A stretch of DNA of 8,255 nt from an uncultured Paraglaciecola sp. (GCA_905479025.1 CAJQKX010000407.1:1-8255); one strand, 5' to 3'; positions 1 through 6,512 are shown, numbered from the stretch's first letter. Notes: a model not told the origin generated them from the sequence alone. A program made the numbers and translations.

Positions 1-632
1 AATAATGACAGTGTTACGTCGGAGGGGGGTCTGTGGACAAGATGTAACGCATCAACTAACGAAATTTGTTGTTGATATAAGCCTTCTGGTAAGAGTTCCG
101 CTAACCCGCCTTTGTTCAATAACTTAAGTGCTTGCTCAGTTAAATTTCGTAGTGTGATTTGTTTGATGCCTTCAGTGGCAGGATAAACCGGCGTGAGTGA
201 TTCTTGCATGGCCTGGGGATTATCGAGATTAATCGATTTATATTCTGGGTGTATGATCTCAAGACCATATTTACCCGCTTTGACTTCACCAAAACAGCGA
301 ATGGTGGTGCCTATTTCAAGATTGTTTTTTTGCGCGGCTGAAAAATGGAAAAAACGTAAAGTGACAGTCCCCGTTCCATCGCTGAGCCGCAAAACTAACA
401 TTCGTTTGCGACCAAACTGGATATCACACGACATGACCTCACCTTGAATACTGGTATGTAAGTGAGGTTGTAAATCTGATATTGGATAAATGCGAGTGCG
501 GTCTTCGTATCTATGAGGTAAGTGAAACAGCAAGTCTTGCACAGAAACAATGGCCAGCTTCGCTAGCTTTTCTGCAGCTTTGGCGCCCACACCTTTTAAT
601 TCAGTGACTGATGTTTGGGCTAGACCTTTCAT
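1..632 (-). CDS. recG: ATP-dependent DNA helicase RecG, N-terminal part (runs off left edge)
   Basis: RecG remodels stalled replication forks and branch-migrates Holliday junctions and D-loops in the cytoplasm. I translated this frame by hand: it starts at the ATG whose complement is at 630-632 and runs open for 210 codons to the edge. The protein begins MKGLAQTSVTELKGVGAK and closely follows E. coli RecG, including the QDLLFHLPHRYEDRT segment, the LRLSDGTG and RFFHFSAAQK region of the OB-fold wedge domain, the HPEY motif, LTPVYPATEG, and a late HRPPSD. Only the wedge domain that binds the junction is present; the helicase motifs (Walker A, DExH) lie outside the window. A GGGG run about 8 bases before the ATG may serve as ribosome binding site. 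The gene follows trmH after a 183-base gap, so it may have its own promoter. The truncation is caused by the window, not by the gene. Confidence 0.97.
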   Translation of the reverse strand, partial: MKGLAQTSVTELKGVGAKAAEKLAKLAIVSVQDLLFHLPHRYEDRTRIYPISDLQPHLHTSIQGEVMSCDIQFGRKRMLVLRLSDGTGTVTLRFFHFSAAQKNNLEIGTTIRCFGEVKAGKYGLEIIHPEYKSINLDNPQAMQESLTPVYPATEGIKQITLRNLTEQALKLLNKGGLAELLPEGLYQQQISLVDALHLVHRPPSDVTLSL

Positions 633-815
633 AACCAAGACCCCAGATGTGTTAAGTCATACTTATAGAAAGGTGTAGTCACAATAGCTAACAAATATAG
701 GTCCGGGTCATAACAAGTTCATAGGGTTGAGTATACTCGAAGATTTAACAACATTACGCAAGGTTTAGCGAGTCGAATGGCATCGACCCGATAACAAATA
801 GCCCTAGGATAATTT
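633..815 (-). other. trmH-recG spacer with a hairpin but no clear promoter
   Basis: This 183-base stretch has no credible ORF. On the minus strand, 26 bases after the trmH stop, arms at 783-790 and 769-776 can pair over 8 bp (one G-U) around a 6-base loop. No U-run follows, so it is not a classical intrinsic terminator. A perfect 10-bp palindrome, GAGTATACTC, lies at 729-738. It contains a TATACT that could be a -10 for recG, but I find no good -35 at normal spacing. TATAAG on the minus strand (662-667) is another weak -10 candidate. No promoter is assigned. Confidence 0.35.
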
Positions 816-1523
816 TTAAATGCTAATATCCGCTAACTGTATTTTTTTCCACCATATTTTATCTGCGTCAATATGGCCGTTTGTGTCGATATGCGGATAA
901 GGTAACCCTTTTCGGTCACATACTTCTCGTAATTTAGGGAAACCACCTTCAAACAGCATCTTTTGGCAGGCTTTTTCTGTTAATTGCTGGACATTATACA
1001 TACCCGCCAATTGCCTTTGTCGCTGGGCTTCATACAAGATAAGTGCTGCCGCCACTGACACATTCAGTGATTGCACCATGCCTACCATAGGAATAATGAT
1101 ATCTTGGTCAGCGGCTGCTATGGCTTCTTGTGTTGCGCCATATTTTTCTTGGCCCAGAATGATGGCAGTAGGCAAGGTGTAGTCGATGTCACGAAAATCT
1201 ACTGCATTTTCAGATAAGTTTGTTACCAGCACCTGCATTTTTTGTGTTTTTAAATGGCTTACCGCGTCCTCAATACATAAATGTTCTTTGGTATACACCC
1301 AGTTTTCGCTGCCCATAGCCGTACTTTTGCGGATGTCTGGTTTTTTATCCCACACGGCATGCACTTCATACACACCTACAGCATCACAGCTGCGCACAAT
1401 GGCAGAGACATTGTGCGGTTTGTGGAGCTGTTCTAAACACAACGTTAAACTAGGTTGACGCAAACTGAGAAAATCCCTGATCCGAGCATAACGCTCAGGG
1501 GACATAAAGGCTTCTGCTGACAT
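816..1523 (-). CDS. trmH: tRNA (guanosine(18)-2'-O)-methyltransferase TrmH (SpoU)
   Basis: TrmH uses S-adenosylmethionine to methylate the 2'-OH of G18 in the D-loop of tRNAs. The 235-residue protein matches the SPOUT family trefoil-knot enzymes: motif 1 HNVSAIVRSCDAVG at residues 37-50 (Arg44 the expected catalytic arginine), motif 2 ILGQEKYG at 122-129, and motif 3 around PMVGMVQSLNVSV at 145-157. The C-terminal LFEGG and RKGLPYPH stretches are also shared with E. coli TrmH (229 aa). ATG at 1523 is chosen because AGGA sits 7 bases before it. Met7 (MSPERYARI) aligns with the E. coli start and would give 229 residues, but only a weak AGAAG precedes it. The gene lies 31 bases after ridA, so the two are probably cotranscribed. 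Its place between the spoT region and recG is the conserved gammaproteobacterial one. Confidence 0.96.
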   Translation of the reverse strand: MSAEAFMSPERYARIRDFLSLRQPSLTLCLEQLHKPHNVSAIVRSCDAVGVYEVHAVWDKKPDIRKSTAMGSENWVYTKEHLCIEDAVSHLKTQKMQVLVTNLSENAVDFRDIDYTLPTAIILGQEKYGATQEAIAAADQDIIIPMVGMVQSLNVSVAAALILYEAQRQRQLAGMYNVQQLTEKACQKMLFEGGFPKLREVCDRKGLPYPHIDTNGHIDADKIWWKKIQLADISI

Positions 1524-1554
1524 TATAAATCCTGTATAAATGTTAGGTAAATAT

Positions 1555-1941
1555 TTACTCAGGCAGCTCCATCACACCGTCTATTTCAATTTGTACGCCC
1601 TTAGGTAAAGCGCTGACTTGCACAGCAGCTCTAGCAGGATAAGGCTGTTTGAAATACTGACTCATGATTTCATTTACGGTAGCAAAATTAGATAAATCGG
1701 TGAGGAATATATTCACTTTTGCAAGATGATCGGTTGTGCCGCCAGCAGCATTGCATACAGCTTGCACATTTTTGAATACTTGATGGGCTTGTTCGGTAAA
1801 ATCTTCAGATATGACTAACATAGTTTCTGGTACTAAGGGAATTTGCCCAGAAAGATAGACTGTGGTGCCGCTCTTAATCGCTTGGCTATAAGTGCCGATA
1901 GCTTGTGGGGCCTTGTCGGTATAAATAACGGACTTAGACAT
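1555..1941 (-). CDS. ridA: RidA family enamine/imine deaminase (YjgF/YER057c/UK114)
   Basis: RidA hydrolyses reactive enamine/imine intermediates, such as 2-aminoacrylate released by PLP enzymes like threonine dehydratase, to the keto acid plus ammonia, and so protects PLP enzymes. The 128 residues equal the family's usual length. Visible signatures are the [11 protein letters not shown] stretch with Tyr18, SGQIPL at 31-36, KVNIFLTDL at 75-83, and the active-site arginine in YPARAAVQV (Arg104, matching E. coli Arg105), followed by [10 protein letters not shown] with Glu119. These argue for a catalytically competent RidA rather than an arginine-less Rid paralogue. The start has AAGGT about 9 bases upstream. 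The gene lies 50 bases after spoT and 31 bases before trmH. E. coli has spoT directly followed by trmH, so ridA is an extra member here. Its trimeric cytosolic form is known from the family, not seen in the sequence. Confidence 0.94.
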   Translation of the reverse strand: MSKSVIYTDKAPQAIGTYSQAIKSGTTVYLSGQIPLVPETMLVISEDFTEQAHQVFKNVQAVCNAAGGTTDHLAKVNIFLTDLSNFATVNEIMSQYFKQPYPARAAVQVSALPKGVQIEIDGVMELPE

Positions 1942-1977
1942 ATATAGTGACCTTTTCTATTGGTAGATGGGTGATTG

Positions 1978-1997
1978 AATTAAGGGTTGCCCTAATT
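1978..1997 (-). other. hairpin overlapping the spoT stop codon
   Basis: On the minus strand, arms AATTAGGG and CCCTTAATT pair over 8 bp with one bulged T around a CAA loop. The stop codon TAG (1992-1994) is inside the stem. No U-run follows, so termination here is unlikely. An RNA processing or 3'-end protection role between spoT and ridA is possible but is only inference. Confidence 0.4.
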
Positions 1998-4106
1998 CTG
2001 CTTGGCTTGACTATGCCTGGATACTCGCTGTACTTCTGGCATGATACGGATTTTACGCATAACGTTGGCTAATTGCAGACGATTTTTAATGGTTAGCTCA
2101 ATATCAATATAATAAACGTTACTTTCTTTCTCTTCGGTTTGTAATCCAACAATATTTGAACCACAACTCGCAACAGTGCTGGTTAATGTTGCTAAGGTAC
2201 CTTGATGATTAATTAGCTCAATGCGCAGCGCAGCGTGAAAATTACCGTGCACATCATTTCCCCATTGCATGACTAAAACTCGATGAGGCTCTTCTCGACT
2301 GAGTTTGCGAATGTTACTGCAACCAGTTTGATGAATAGTCATGCCTTTTCCTGGACTTAATACGGCAACAATTTCATCGTCAGGGATAGGATGACAGCAG
2401 CGCGAGTAGGAAACCAATAAACCTTCGGTGCCACGGATCGCAATCTTACTTTGTTTATCAGATAAATCTGTATTTTCACCTAATAATCGTCTTGCTACAA
2501 TTGCGCTAAGTTCATTTCCTAGGCCAATGTTTGCCAGTAGTTCAGCAAAACTACTATGTTTGGTTTCGAGCACAACGCGATCAATATCTGCTTGCAAGAG
2601 TGTATCTAGTTTCACTTTGCCTAAAGCATGCCTGAGTAAGCGATTACCCATGACTTCCGCTTCTTCAAATCGTTGATTTTTCAAATAATGTCGTATACGT
2701 GAACGTGCTTTGGCGCTGACGACAAAATTTAACCAATTAGCATTGGGTTTGGCTCTGGGAGAGGTGATGATTTCAACTGTTTGGCCATTTTCCAATGGTT
2801 TACTCAGTGAAAATGTACGCCTTTCTACTTTTACCCCCACACAAGAGTTGCCCACATCAGTATGTACCGCATAGGCAAAATCGACTGCTGTTGCGCCAAG
2901 AGGTAACTCAATGATCCTACCATCTGGTGTAAAAACATAAATTTCGTCTGGAAATAGATCTGTTTTCACATTCTCTATGAATTCAAAAGAAGAACTGGCG
3001 CTATGTTGTAACTCAATCAGAGACTGCATCCATTTCCGGGCACGGACTTGTGCAGCGGTATCACTGCTGTCTTTGGAGTCTTTATAGACCCAGTGAGCGG
3101 CCACACCCTTATCAGCCATATGATCCATGTCGTTGGTACGGATCTGAATTTCTACCGGAATACCGTGCGGACCAATTAAGGATGTGTGCAATGATTGATA
3201 GCCATTAGTTCTAGGGATAGCGATATAATCTTTAAAACGACTCTCGATAGGTTTGTATAAGCCATGCATAGCACCTAATGCCCGATAACAGTGATCTATC
3301 GAGTCTACTACCACCCGAAAAGCATAAATATCCATGACTTCGTTGAACATCAATTCTTTATTTTTCATCTTACGATAAATCGAGTACAGATGTTTTTCGC
3401 GCCCGGTGACAGTGGCATTTATTTTAACGGCAGCCAAACGTGTTTCAACTTCTTTGCGGGTATTTTCGATGACTTCTTTGCGGTTACCACGGGCTTGTTT
3501 CACAGCGCTGCCTAATGCGCGATGACGCATTGGGTACATCGCTTGAAAACCTAAGTCTTCTAGCTCATTTTTAACCTGGTGAATACCTAAGCGGTGGGCT
3601 ATCGGCGCATATATTTCTAATGTTTCGCGGGCAATACGACGACGTTTATCTGGGCGTAATGAACCCAAGGTGCGCATGTTATGAGTGCGATCGGCCAGTT
3701 TGATGAGAATGACACGAATATCTTGGACCATGGCCATCATCATTTTACGAAAATTTTCTGCTTGGGCTTCTTGAGTGCTACTGAAGTGAATTTTTTCTAG
3801 CTTACTAACCCCTTCAACCAGATCGCCTACTGTTTCACCAAACTGTTCACTCAAATCTTCTTTGTTGTGATGAGTATCTTCTATCACGTCATGTAGTAAA
3901 GCCGCCATTAAGGTTTCATGGTCAAGGCGCATGTCAGCTAAGATGCCAGCTACAGCAACAGGATGGGTAATGTAGGGGTCACCACTTGAACGCATTTGTC
4001 CACTGTGTGCATCTCTGGCAACAATAAATGCACGCTGAGTGTCAGCCACCTTATTAGGCGGTAGATATGCTTCTAGCTTTTGTTTTAAACCTTCAAAAAG
4101 ATACAC
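1992..4106 (-). CDS. spoT: bifunctional (p)ppGpp synthetase/hydrolase SpoT
   Basis: SpoT hydrolyses ppGpp to GDP plus pyrophosphate and also synthesises it weakly, setting the stringent response in the cytoplasm. The 704 residues match E. coli SpoT (702) nearly end to end. The hydrolase domain has His48, the HDVIED motif with His72-Asp73 and Glu76-Asp77, and LADRTHNM with Asp139 and Asn143, so hydrolysis should be intact. The synthetase domain has GREKHLYSIY (235-244), Asp259, the RFKD motif (290-293) typical of bifunctional enzymes rather than RelA, GYQSLHT (302-308) and Glu319 in EIQIRT. A TGS domain (about 387-450), a Cys/His-containing region (Cys570, Cys571, His592, Cys596) and a C-terminal ACT domain (about 627-697) follow. 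The start is GTG (complement of 4104-4106). It is fixed by alignment to MYLFE and by an in-frame stop 4 codons upstream. No clear Shine-Dalgarno precedes it. The gap to rpoZ is 104 bases and is structured. Confidence 0.98.
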   Translation of the reverse strand: MYLFEGLKQKLEAYLPPNKVADTQRAFIVARDAHSGQMRSSGDPYITHPVAVAGILADMRLDHETLMAALLHDVIEDTHHNKEDLSEQFGETVGDLVEGVSKLEKIHFSSTQEAQAENFRKMMMAMVQDIRVILIKLADRTHNMRTLGSLRPDKRRRIARETLEIYAPIAHRLGIHQVKNELEDLGFQAMYPMRHRALGSAVKQARGNRKEVIENTRKEVETRLAAVKINATVTGREKHLYSIYRKMKNKELMFNEVMDIYAFRVVVDSIDHCYRALGAMHGLYKPIESRFKDYIAIPRTNGYQSLHTSLIGPHGIPVEIQIRTNDMDHMADKGVAAHWVYKDSKDSSDTAAQVRARKWMQSLIELQHSASSSFEFIENVKTDLFPDEIYVFTPDGRIIELPLGATAVDFAYAVHTDVGNSCVGVKVERRTFSLSKPLENGQTVEIITSPRAKPNANWLNFVVSAKARSRIRHYLKNQRFEEAEVMGNRLLRHALGKVKLDTLLQADIDRVVLETKHSSFAELLANIGLGNELSAIVARRLLGENTDLSDKQSKIAIRGTEGLLVSYSRCCHPIPDDEIVAVLSPGKGMTIHQTGCSNIRKLSREEPHRVLVMQWGNDVHGNFHAALRIELINHQGTLATLTSTVASCGSNIVGLQTEEKESNVYYIDIELTIKNRLQLANVMRKIRIMPEVQRVSRHSQAKQN

Positions 4107-4109
4107 ACT

Positions 4110-4211
4110 AAACGCTTATAAAATAAATAATAAACTAAGAATACGGGGAATTTAGCGGGAAGCCAACGGCTAAACATCAGATTGATGAAAAGCCGCTTAA
4201 ATTGAGCGTTT
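4110..4211 (-). repeat. 7-bp inverted repeat bracketing the rpoZ-spoT spacer
   Basis: In the transcript, AAACGCT begins at the last base of the rpoZ stop codon (4211-4205), and its perfect complement AGCGTTT (4116-4110) ends 3 bases before the spoT GTG. Pairing would enclose the whole spacer and place the spoT start right beside a helix. The arms are seen directly; that they pair in RNA is inference. Confidence 0.4.
4149..4203 (-). promoter_or_regulatory. structured leader element before spoT (possible three-way junction)
   Basis: In the minus-strand transcript an outer stem forms between AATTTAAGCGG (4203-4193) and CCGCTAAATT (4158-4149), about 10 bp with one bulged A. It encloses two perfect small hairpins: CATCA/TGATG with a 3-base loop (4187-4175), and AGCC/GGCT with a 3-base loop (4171-4161). 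Together they draw a three-way junction of 55 bases. An alternative fold pairs CGGCT (4195-4191) with AGCCG (4171-4167) around the first hairpin, leaving a symmetric loop of three T's on each side. The two folds exclude each other. No U-run follows, so a simple terminator is unlikely. It could influence spoT translation or mRNA processing. No known RNA family is recognised. Confidence 0.4.
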
Positions 4212-4483
4212 TATTGCTCTTGCAGAATGTTTGCTACAGAAGCAAATTCAGCCTGATCATGTGCTTGTTGATCGCGAATACCTTCAGCTTCTAACGTATC
4301 AGCATTCACTAAACCTAGTTCTATTTCCCGTAATGCAATTACTGTAGGCTTATCTGTGCCACGTTCTACTAAGGGTTCTTTACCTTCAATAGCAATTTGG
4401 CGTGCACGACGAGCAGCAACTAAAACCAAATCAAATCGGTTGCCAATTTTATCTACAGCATCTTCAACTGTTACGCGGGCCAT
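4211..4483 (-). CDS. rpoZ: DNA-directed RNA polymerase subunit omega
   Basis: Omega is the small RNA polymerase subunit that helps fold and hold beta-prime and forms part of one ppGpp binding site in enterobacterial polymerase. The 90 residues match the usual length (E. coli 91). The N-terminal part, [20 protein letters not shown] followed by LVAARRARQ, is nearly identical to E. coli, and [12 protein letters not shown] at about residues 47-58 is the second conserved block. The C-terminal tail is rich in Gln, Glu and Ala and more variable, as expected. A strong ribosome site, GGAG, lies 6 bases before the ATG. The gene is 105 bases after gmk and 104 before spoT, the standard arrangement. A promoter candidate in the gmk-rpoZ gap suggests rpoZ-spoT can be transcribed apart from gmk. 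Confidence 0.98.
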   Translation of the reverse strand: MARVTVEDAVDKIGNRFDLVLVAARRARQIAIEGKEPLVERGTDKPTVIALREIELGLVNADTLEAEGIRDQQAHDQAEFASVANILQEQ

Positions 4484-4524
4484 GATGATCTCCGTCGGGT
4501 GTAATATGAAAAAATAGGTCGCGT

Positions 4525-4552
4525 AGTATACTGGTTAATACAGCAGTTTAAA
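4525..4552 (-). promoter_or_regulatory. candidate sigma-70 promoter for rpoZ-spoT
   Basis: On the minus strand, TTTAAA (4552-4547) and TATACT (4530-4525) are spaced by 16 bases. They match the -35 at 4 of 6 and the -10 at 5 of 6 positions. Initiation would fall near 4518, giving a leader of about 35 bases before the rpoZ ATG that contains the GGAG ribosome site. It is assigned by eye only. E. coli has also been described as having more than one promoter for this operon. Confidence 0.45.
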
Positions 4553-4588
4553 AGCAATAATATCCATCAATACTTATATGAATAGCAA

Positions 4589-5233
4589 TTACGATCCTAA
4601 TAAATTATTAAATAATTGCTGATGGCGAATAATTTGTTTTTCTTTGCGTAAACGGCGAGTGGTCACTATCGCGTCTAGCTCAGACAATGCCGCAGTAAAA
4701 TTATCATTCACAACCACAAAATCAAACTCATGATAATGGGAAATTTCAGTAACAGCTTTGATCATGCGTTGCTCAATAACCTCAGGTGAGTCTTGTCCCC
4801 GCTGTGTTAAACGTCTTTTTAGTTCATCTTTTGAAGGTGGTGCAACAAAAATGGTCGCGGTATCGGGTATTTGTGCTTTGACCTGCCTTGCTCCTTGCCA
4901 ATCAATATCCAGGAAAACATCTATGCCTTGTCGCAAAGTGTTTTCTATGACGACCTTAGAAGTACCATAATAATGGCCAAACACTTCCGCATGTTCGAAA
5001 AAAGCACCTTGCTCAATCAATGATTCGAATTCTGTGTGGTCAACAAAATGATAATGCACACCGTCAATTTCTCTGGGGCGTGGTGCCCTTGTGGTATGAG
5101 AAACAGATACTTGCATAGCATTATTATGGTCATCTGTAGATAGGTGTCTTTCTAATAGGGCTTTAATTAAGCTAGATTTTCCGGCTCCAGATGGCGCCGC
5201 CAAAATAAATAAATTTCCAAGAGTTTGAGGCAT
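4589..5233 (-). CDS. gmk: guanylate kinase
   Basis: Guanylate kinase phosphorylates GMP (and dGMP) to GDP with ATP, feeding GTP and ppGpp synthesis in the cytosol. The 214 residues are close to the usual 205-210. The ATP P-loop APSGAGKSS is at 13-21. The GMP-binding block [21 protein letters not shown] at 43-63 shows Ser45, Arg49, Arg52, Glu55 and Tyr61. [15 protein letters not shown] is at 78-92, DIDWQGARQ at 109-117, and the lid arginines are in [18 protein letters not shown] at 139-156. All expected key residues are present. The ATG is preceded only by an A-rich AAAAGATAAAAA, a poor Shine-Dalgarno. The start is still supported because the P-loop lies at the normal distance from it. It heads the leftward operon and is divergent from cyaY across 144 bases. 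Confidence 0.98.
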   Translation of the reverse strand: MPQTLGNLFILAAPSGAGKSSLIKALLERHLSTDDHNNAMQVSVSHTTRAPRPREIDGVHYHFVDHTEFESLIEQGAFFEHAEVFGHYYGTSKVVIENTLRQGIDVFLDIDWQGARQVKAQIPDTATIFVAPPSKDELKRRLTQRGQDSPEVIEQRMIKAVTEISHYHEFDFVVVNDNFTAALSELDAIVTTRRLRKEKQIIRHQQLFNNLLGS

Positions 5234-5245
5234 TTTTTTATCTTT

Positions 5246-5261
5246 TAATAATTAATTATTA
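5246..5261. repeat. 16-bp perfect AT-only palindrome in the gmk leader
   Basis: TAATAATTAATTATTA reads identically on both strands. It lies 12 bases upstream of the gmk ATG, in the predicted gmk 5' leader. It could be an operator or UP-like element, or chance in AT-rich DNA. No known regulator site is recognised. Confidence 0.5.
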
Positions 5262-5279
5262 TGTTGCGATCGATTTGCA

Positions 5280-5306
5280 ATGTTAGCATATTCTAATTGT
5301 ATGCAA
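5280..5306 (-). promoter_or_regulatory. candidate promoter for gmk
   Basis: On the minus strand, TGCTAACAT (5288-5280) resembles an extended -10 (TGn followed by TAACAT), with TTGCAT (5306-5301) as a possible -35 at a short 15-base spacing. Transcription would start near 5273 and leave a leader of about 40 bases. Short inverted repeats (GCATA at 5286-5290, TATGC at 5300-5304) overlap it. The call is weak. Confidence 0.3.
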
Positions 5307-5321
5307 TATGGCGCAGTGTAT

Positions 5322-5330
5322 TGGTAATAA
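5322..5330 (+). promoter_or_regulatory. candidate extended -10 promoter for cyaY
   Basis: TGGTAATAA is a TGn plus TAATAA extended -10. It sits about 48 bases before the cyaY ATG, with no good -35 at 17 bases (TGCAAT). Extended -10 promoters can work without a -35. The call rests on this short motif and its position only. Confidence 0.3.
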
Positions 5331-5377
5331 AACAATCATTAAATTCCACAGCCAGATTATCAAATAGGTGAAGCAAC

Positions 5378-5695
5378 ATGAAAGATAGCCAATATCATCA
5401 AATGAGTGATGACTTGTTAATTAACATTGAAGAAATGCTCGACGAGTGTGAAGTCGATATCGATTATGAGTCAGCCAGCAGTATATTAACCATGATTTTT
5501 CTGAACGGTACCAAAATCATCATCAATAAACAGCCACCTTTACAGCAATTATGGGTAGCGACTAAGTTTAATGGCCATCATTTTAACTTTCAAGATGAGC
5601 AATGGATAGATGAACGCACAGGTGTAGAGTTTTGGTCGTTTTTAGATAACGCGGTTTCCAAGCAAGCTGAACAAGCCATTACTCTCAAAAAATAG
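5378..5695 (+). CDS. cyaY: iron donor/regulator CyaY (bacterial frataxin)
   Basis: CyaY binds iron on an acidic ridge and interacts with the cysteine desulfurase IscS, tuning Fe-S cluster assembly. The 105 residues match E. coli CyaY (106) along the whole length. The N-terminal helix, with acidic residues in DDLLINIEEMLDECEVDID (11-29), is the expected iron and IscS surface. The strand block NGTKIIINKQPPLQQLWVATK (43-63) carries the conserved Asn-Lys-Gln and Trp59, then HHFNF, Trp76 and FWSFLDNAV follow. The start is supported by AGGTG 8 bases upstream. It is the first gene of a plus-strand unit with a carboxylesterase 42 bases downstream, ended by the terminator at 6513-6546. In E. coli cyaY sits beside cyaA and near hemC; here cyaA is not between cyaY and hemC. 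Confidence 0.96.
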   Translation: MKDSQYHQMSDDLLINIEEMLDECEVDIDYESASSILTMIFLNGTKIIINKQPPLQQLWVATKFNGHHFNFQDEQWIDERTGVEFWSFLDNAVSKQAEQAITLKK

Positions 5696-5737
5696 CCCTA
5701 AAAAAATAAGCCCATATAACCCAGCGAGATAATGTCA

Positions 5738-6412
5738 ATGAGCGAACAAACTTTACCTTATGTTGAAGTCAATCCTAAAAGTAAAGCAAGAGCCACAGTC
5801 ATCTGGCTCCATGGCTTAGGCGACTCTGGTAATGGTTTTGCCCCCATTGTACCTGATCTAAAATTACCTGATGAACTAGGTATTAGGTTTGTTTTCCCCC
5901 ATGCTCCTACACGTCCTGTCACCATCAATAATGGTATGTTGATGCGTGCTTGGTATGATATTACCAGCTTAGATTTTAATAACAGGGCAGATAGCCAAGG
6001 TGTAAAAGAATCATCGGAACTGGTCGCCAATCTAATTGAAAAAGAAATTTCTCAAGGTATACCAGCAAATAAAATTGTCTTAGCGGGTTTTTCTCAAGGT
6101 GGAGTGATTGCCTTGCATCTGGGCACTCGTTACGAAAAAACCTTGGCCGGTGTGATGTCTATGTCTAGCTATATGAGTGAGTCAGAAAAACTCATTGACG
6201 AGGGGCACTCAGCAAATAAAAATACGCCGATTTTTGTTGCCCATGGTACCCATGACGATGTTGTGCCTATCTTTATGGGCAATACTGCGTTTAAAGTGTT
6301 AAAAAGTAACGGTTATCAAGCTACTTGGCATGAATATGCGATGCAACATAACGTGTGTATGCAACAGTTAAATGATATTTCAGCTTGGTTACAAGAAAAA
6401 TTATGTGAGTAG
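5738..6412 (+). CDS. alpha/beta-hydrolase carboxylesterase (phospholipase/carboxylesterase family)
   Basis: This is a serine carboxylesterase of the family that includes Pseudomonas carboxylesterase II (EstB-like) and eukaryotic acyl-protein thioesterases; the natural substrate cannot be told from sequence. Numbered from the upstream ATG at 5732 (226 residues), the features are the oxyanion-loop region IWLHGLGDSGNGF (24-36), the lid segment FPHAPTRPVTINNG with AWYDI (55-77), the nucleophile elbow GFSQGG with Ser121, Asp175 in HGTHDDVVP, and His206 in MQHNVC. The triad is complete. No signal peptide is seen, so it is cytosolic. I prefer the second ATG (5738; 224 residues) because the only ribosome-site-like sequence, GAGA at 5726-5729, is 8 bases from it but only 2 from 5732. 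Relatives usually have MGHEV where this has MQHNV. It is probably cotranscribed with cyaY, with no obvious functional link. Confidence 0.92.
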   Translation: MSEQTLPYVEVNPKSKARATVIWLHGLGDSGNGFAPIVPDLKLPDELGIRFVFPHAPTRPVTINNGMLMRAWYDITSLDFNNRADSQGVKESSELVANLIEKEISQGIPANKIVLAGFSQGGVIALHLGTRYEKTLAGVMSMSSYMSESEKLIDEGHSANKNTPIFVAHGTHDDVVPIFMGNTAFKVLKSNGYQATWHEYAMQHNVCMQQLNDISAWLQEKLCE

Positions 6413-6512
6413 ATGTAAAGGCCTTTCAATTTCTATGGCGCTTTTCAAGCCAATAAAAGCTATCCTGACATTACTGACGCAAGCAAATTCCAAAGTAATT
6501 AGCGGTGCTTTT

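Noticed and set aside
193..447. 84-codon plus-strand ORF
   Set aside because: Lies fully antisense to well-conserved recG codons, with no ribosome site or recognisable domain.
1186..1458. 90-codon plus-strand ORF
   Set aside because: Antisense shadow of trmH; composition is Ser/Thr/Cys-rich without motifs.
2428..2676. 82-codon plus-strand ORF
   Set aside because: Antisense shadow inside spoT.
3291..3515. 74-codon plus-strand ORF
   Set aside because: Antisense shadow inside the spoT synthetase domain.
4149..4203. tRNA gene or known riboswitch reading of the spacer structure
   Set aside because: No anticodon arm, T-loop or CCA-type features, and it is too short for a tRNA; no known riboswitch motif is recognised.
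4758..4970. 70-codon plus-strand ORF
   Set aside because: Antisense shadow of gmk.
5758..6030. 90-codon minus-strand ORF
   Set aside because: Antisense to the esterase, which has a full catalytic triad.
6417..6426. 10-bp palindrome AAAGGCCTTT right after the esterase stop
   Set aside because: Too short, with no loop for an RNA hairpin and no neighbouring signal; likely chance.
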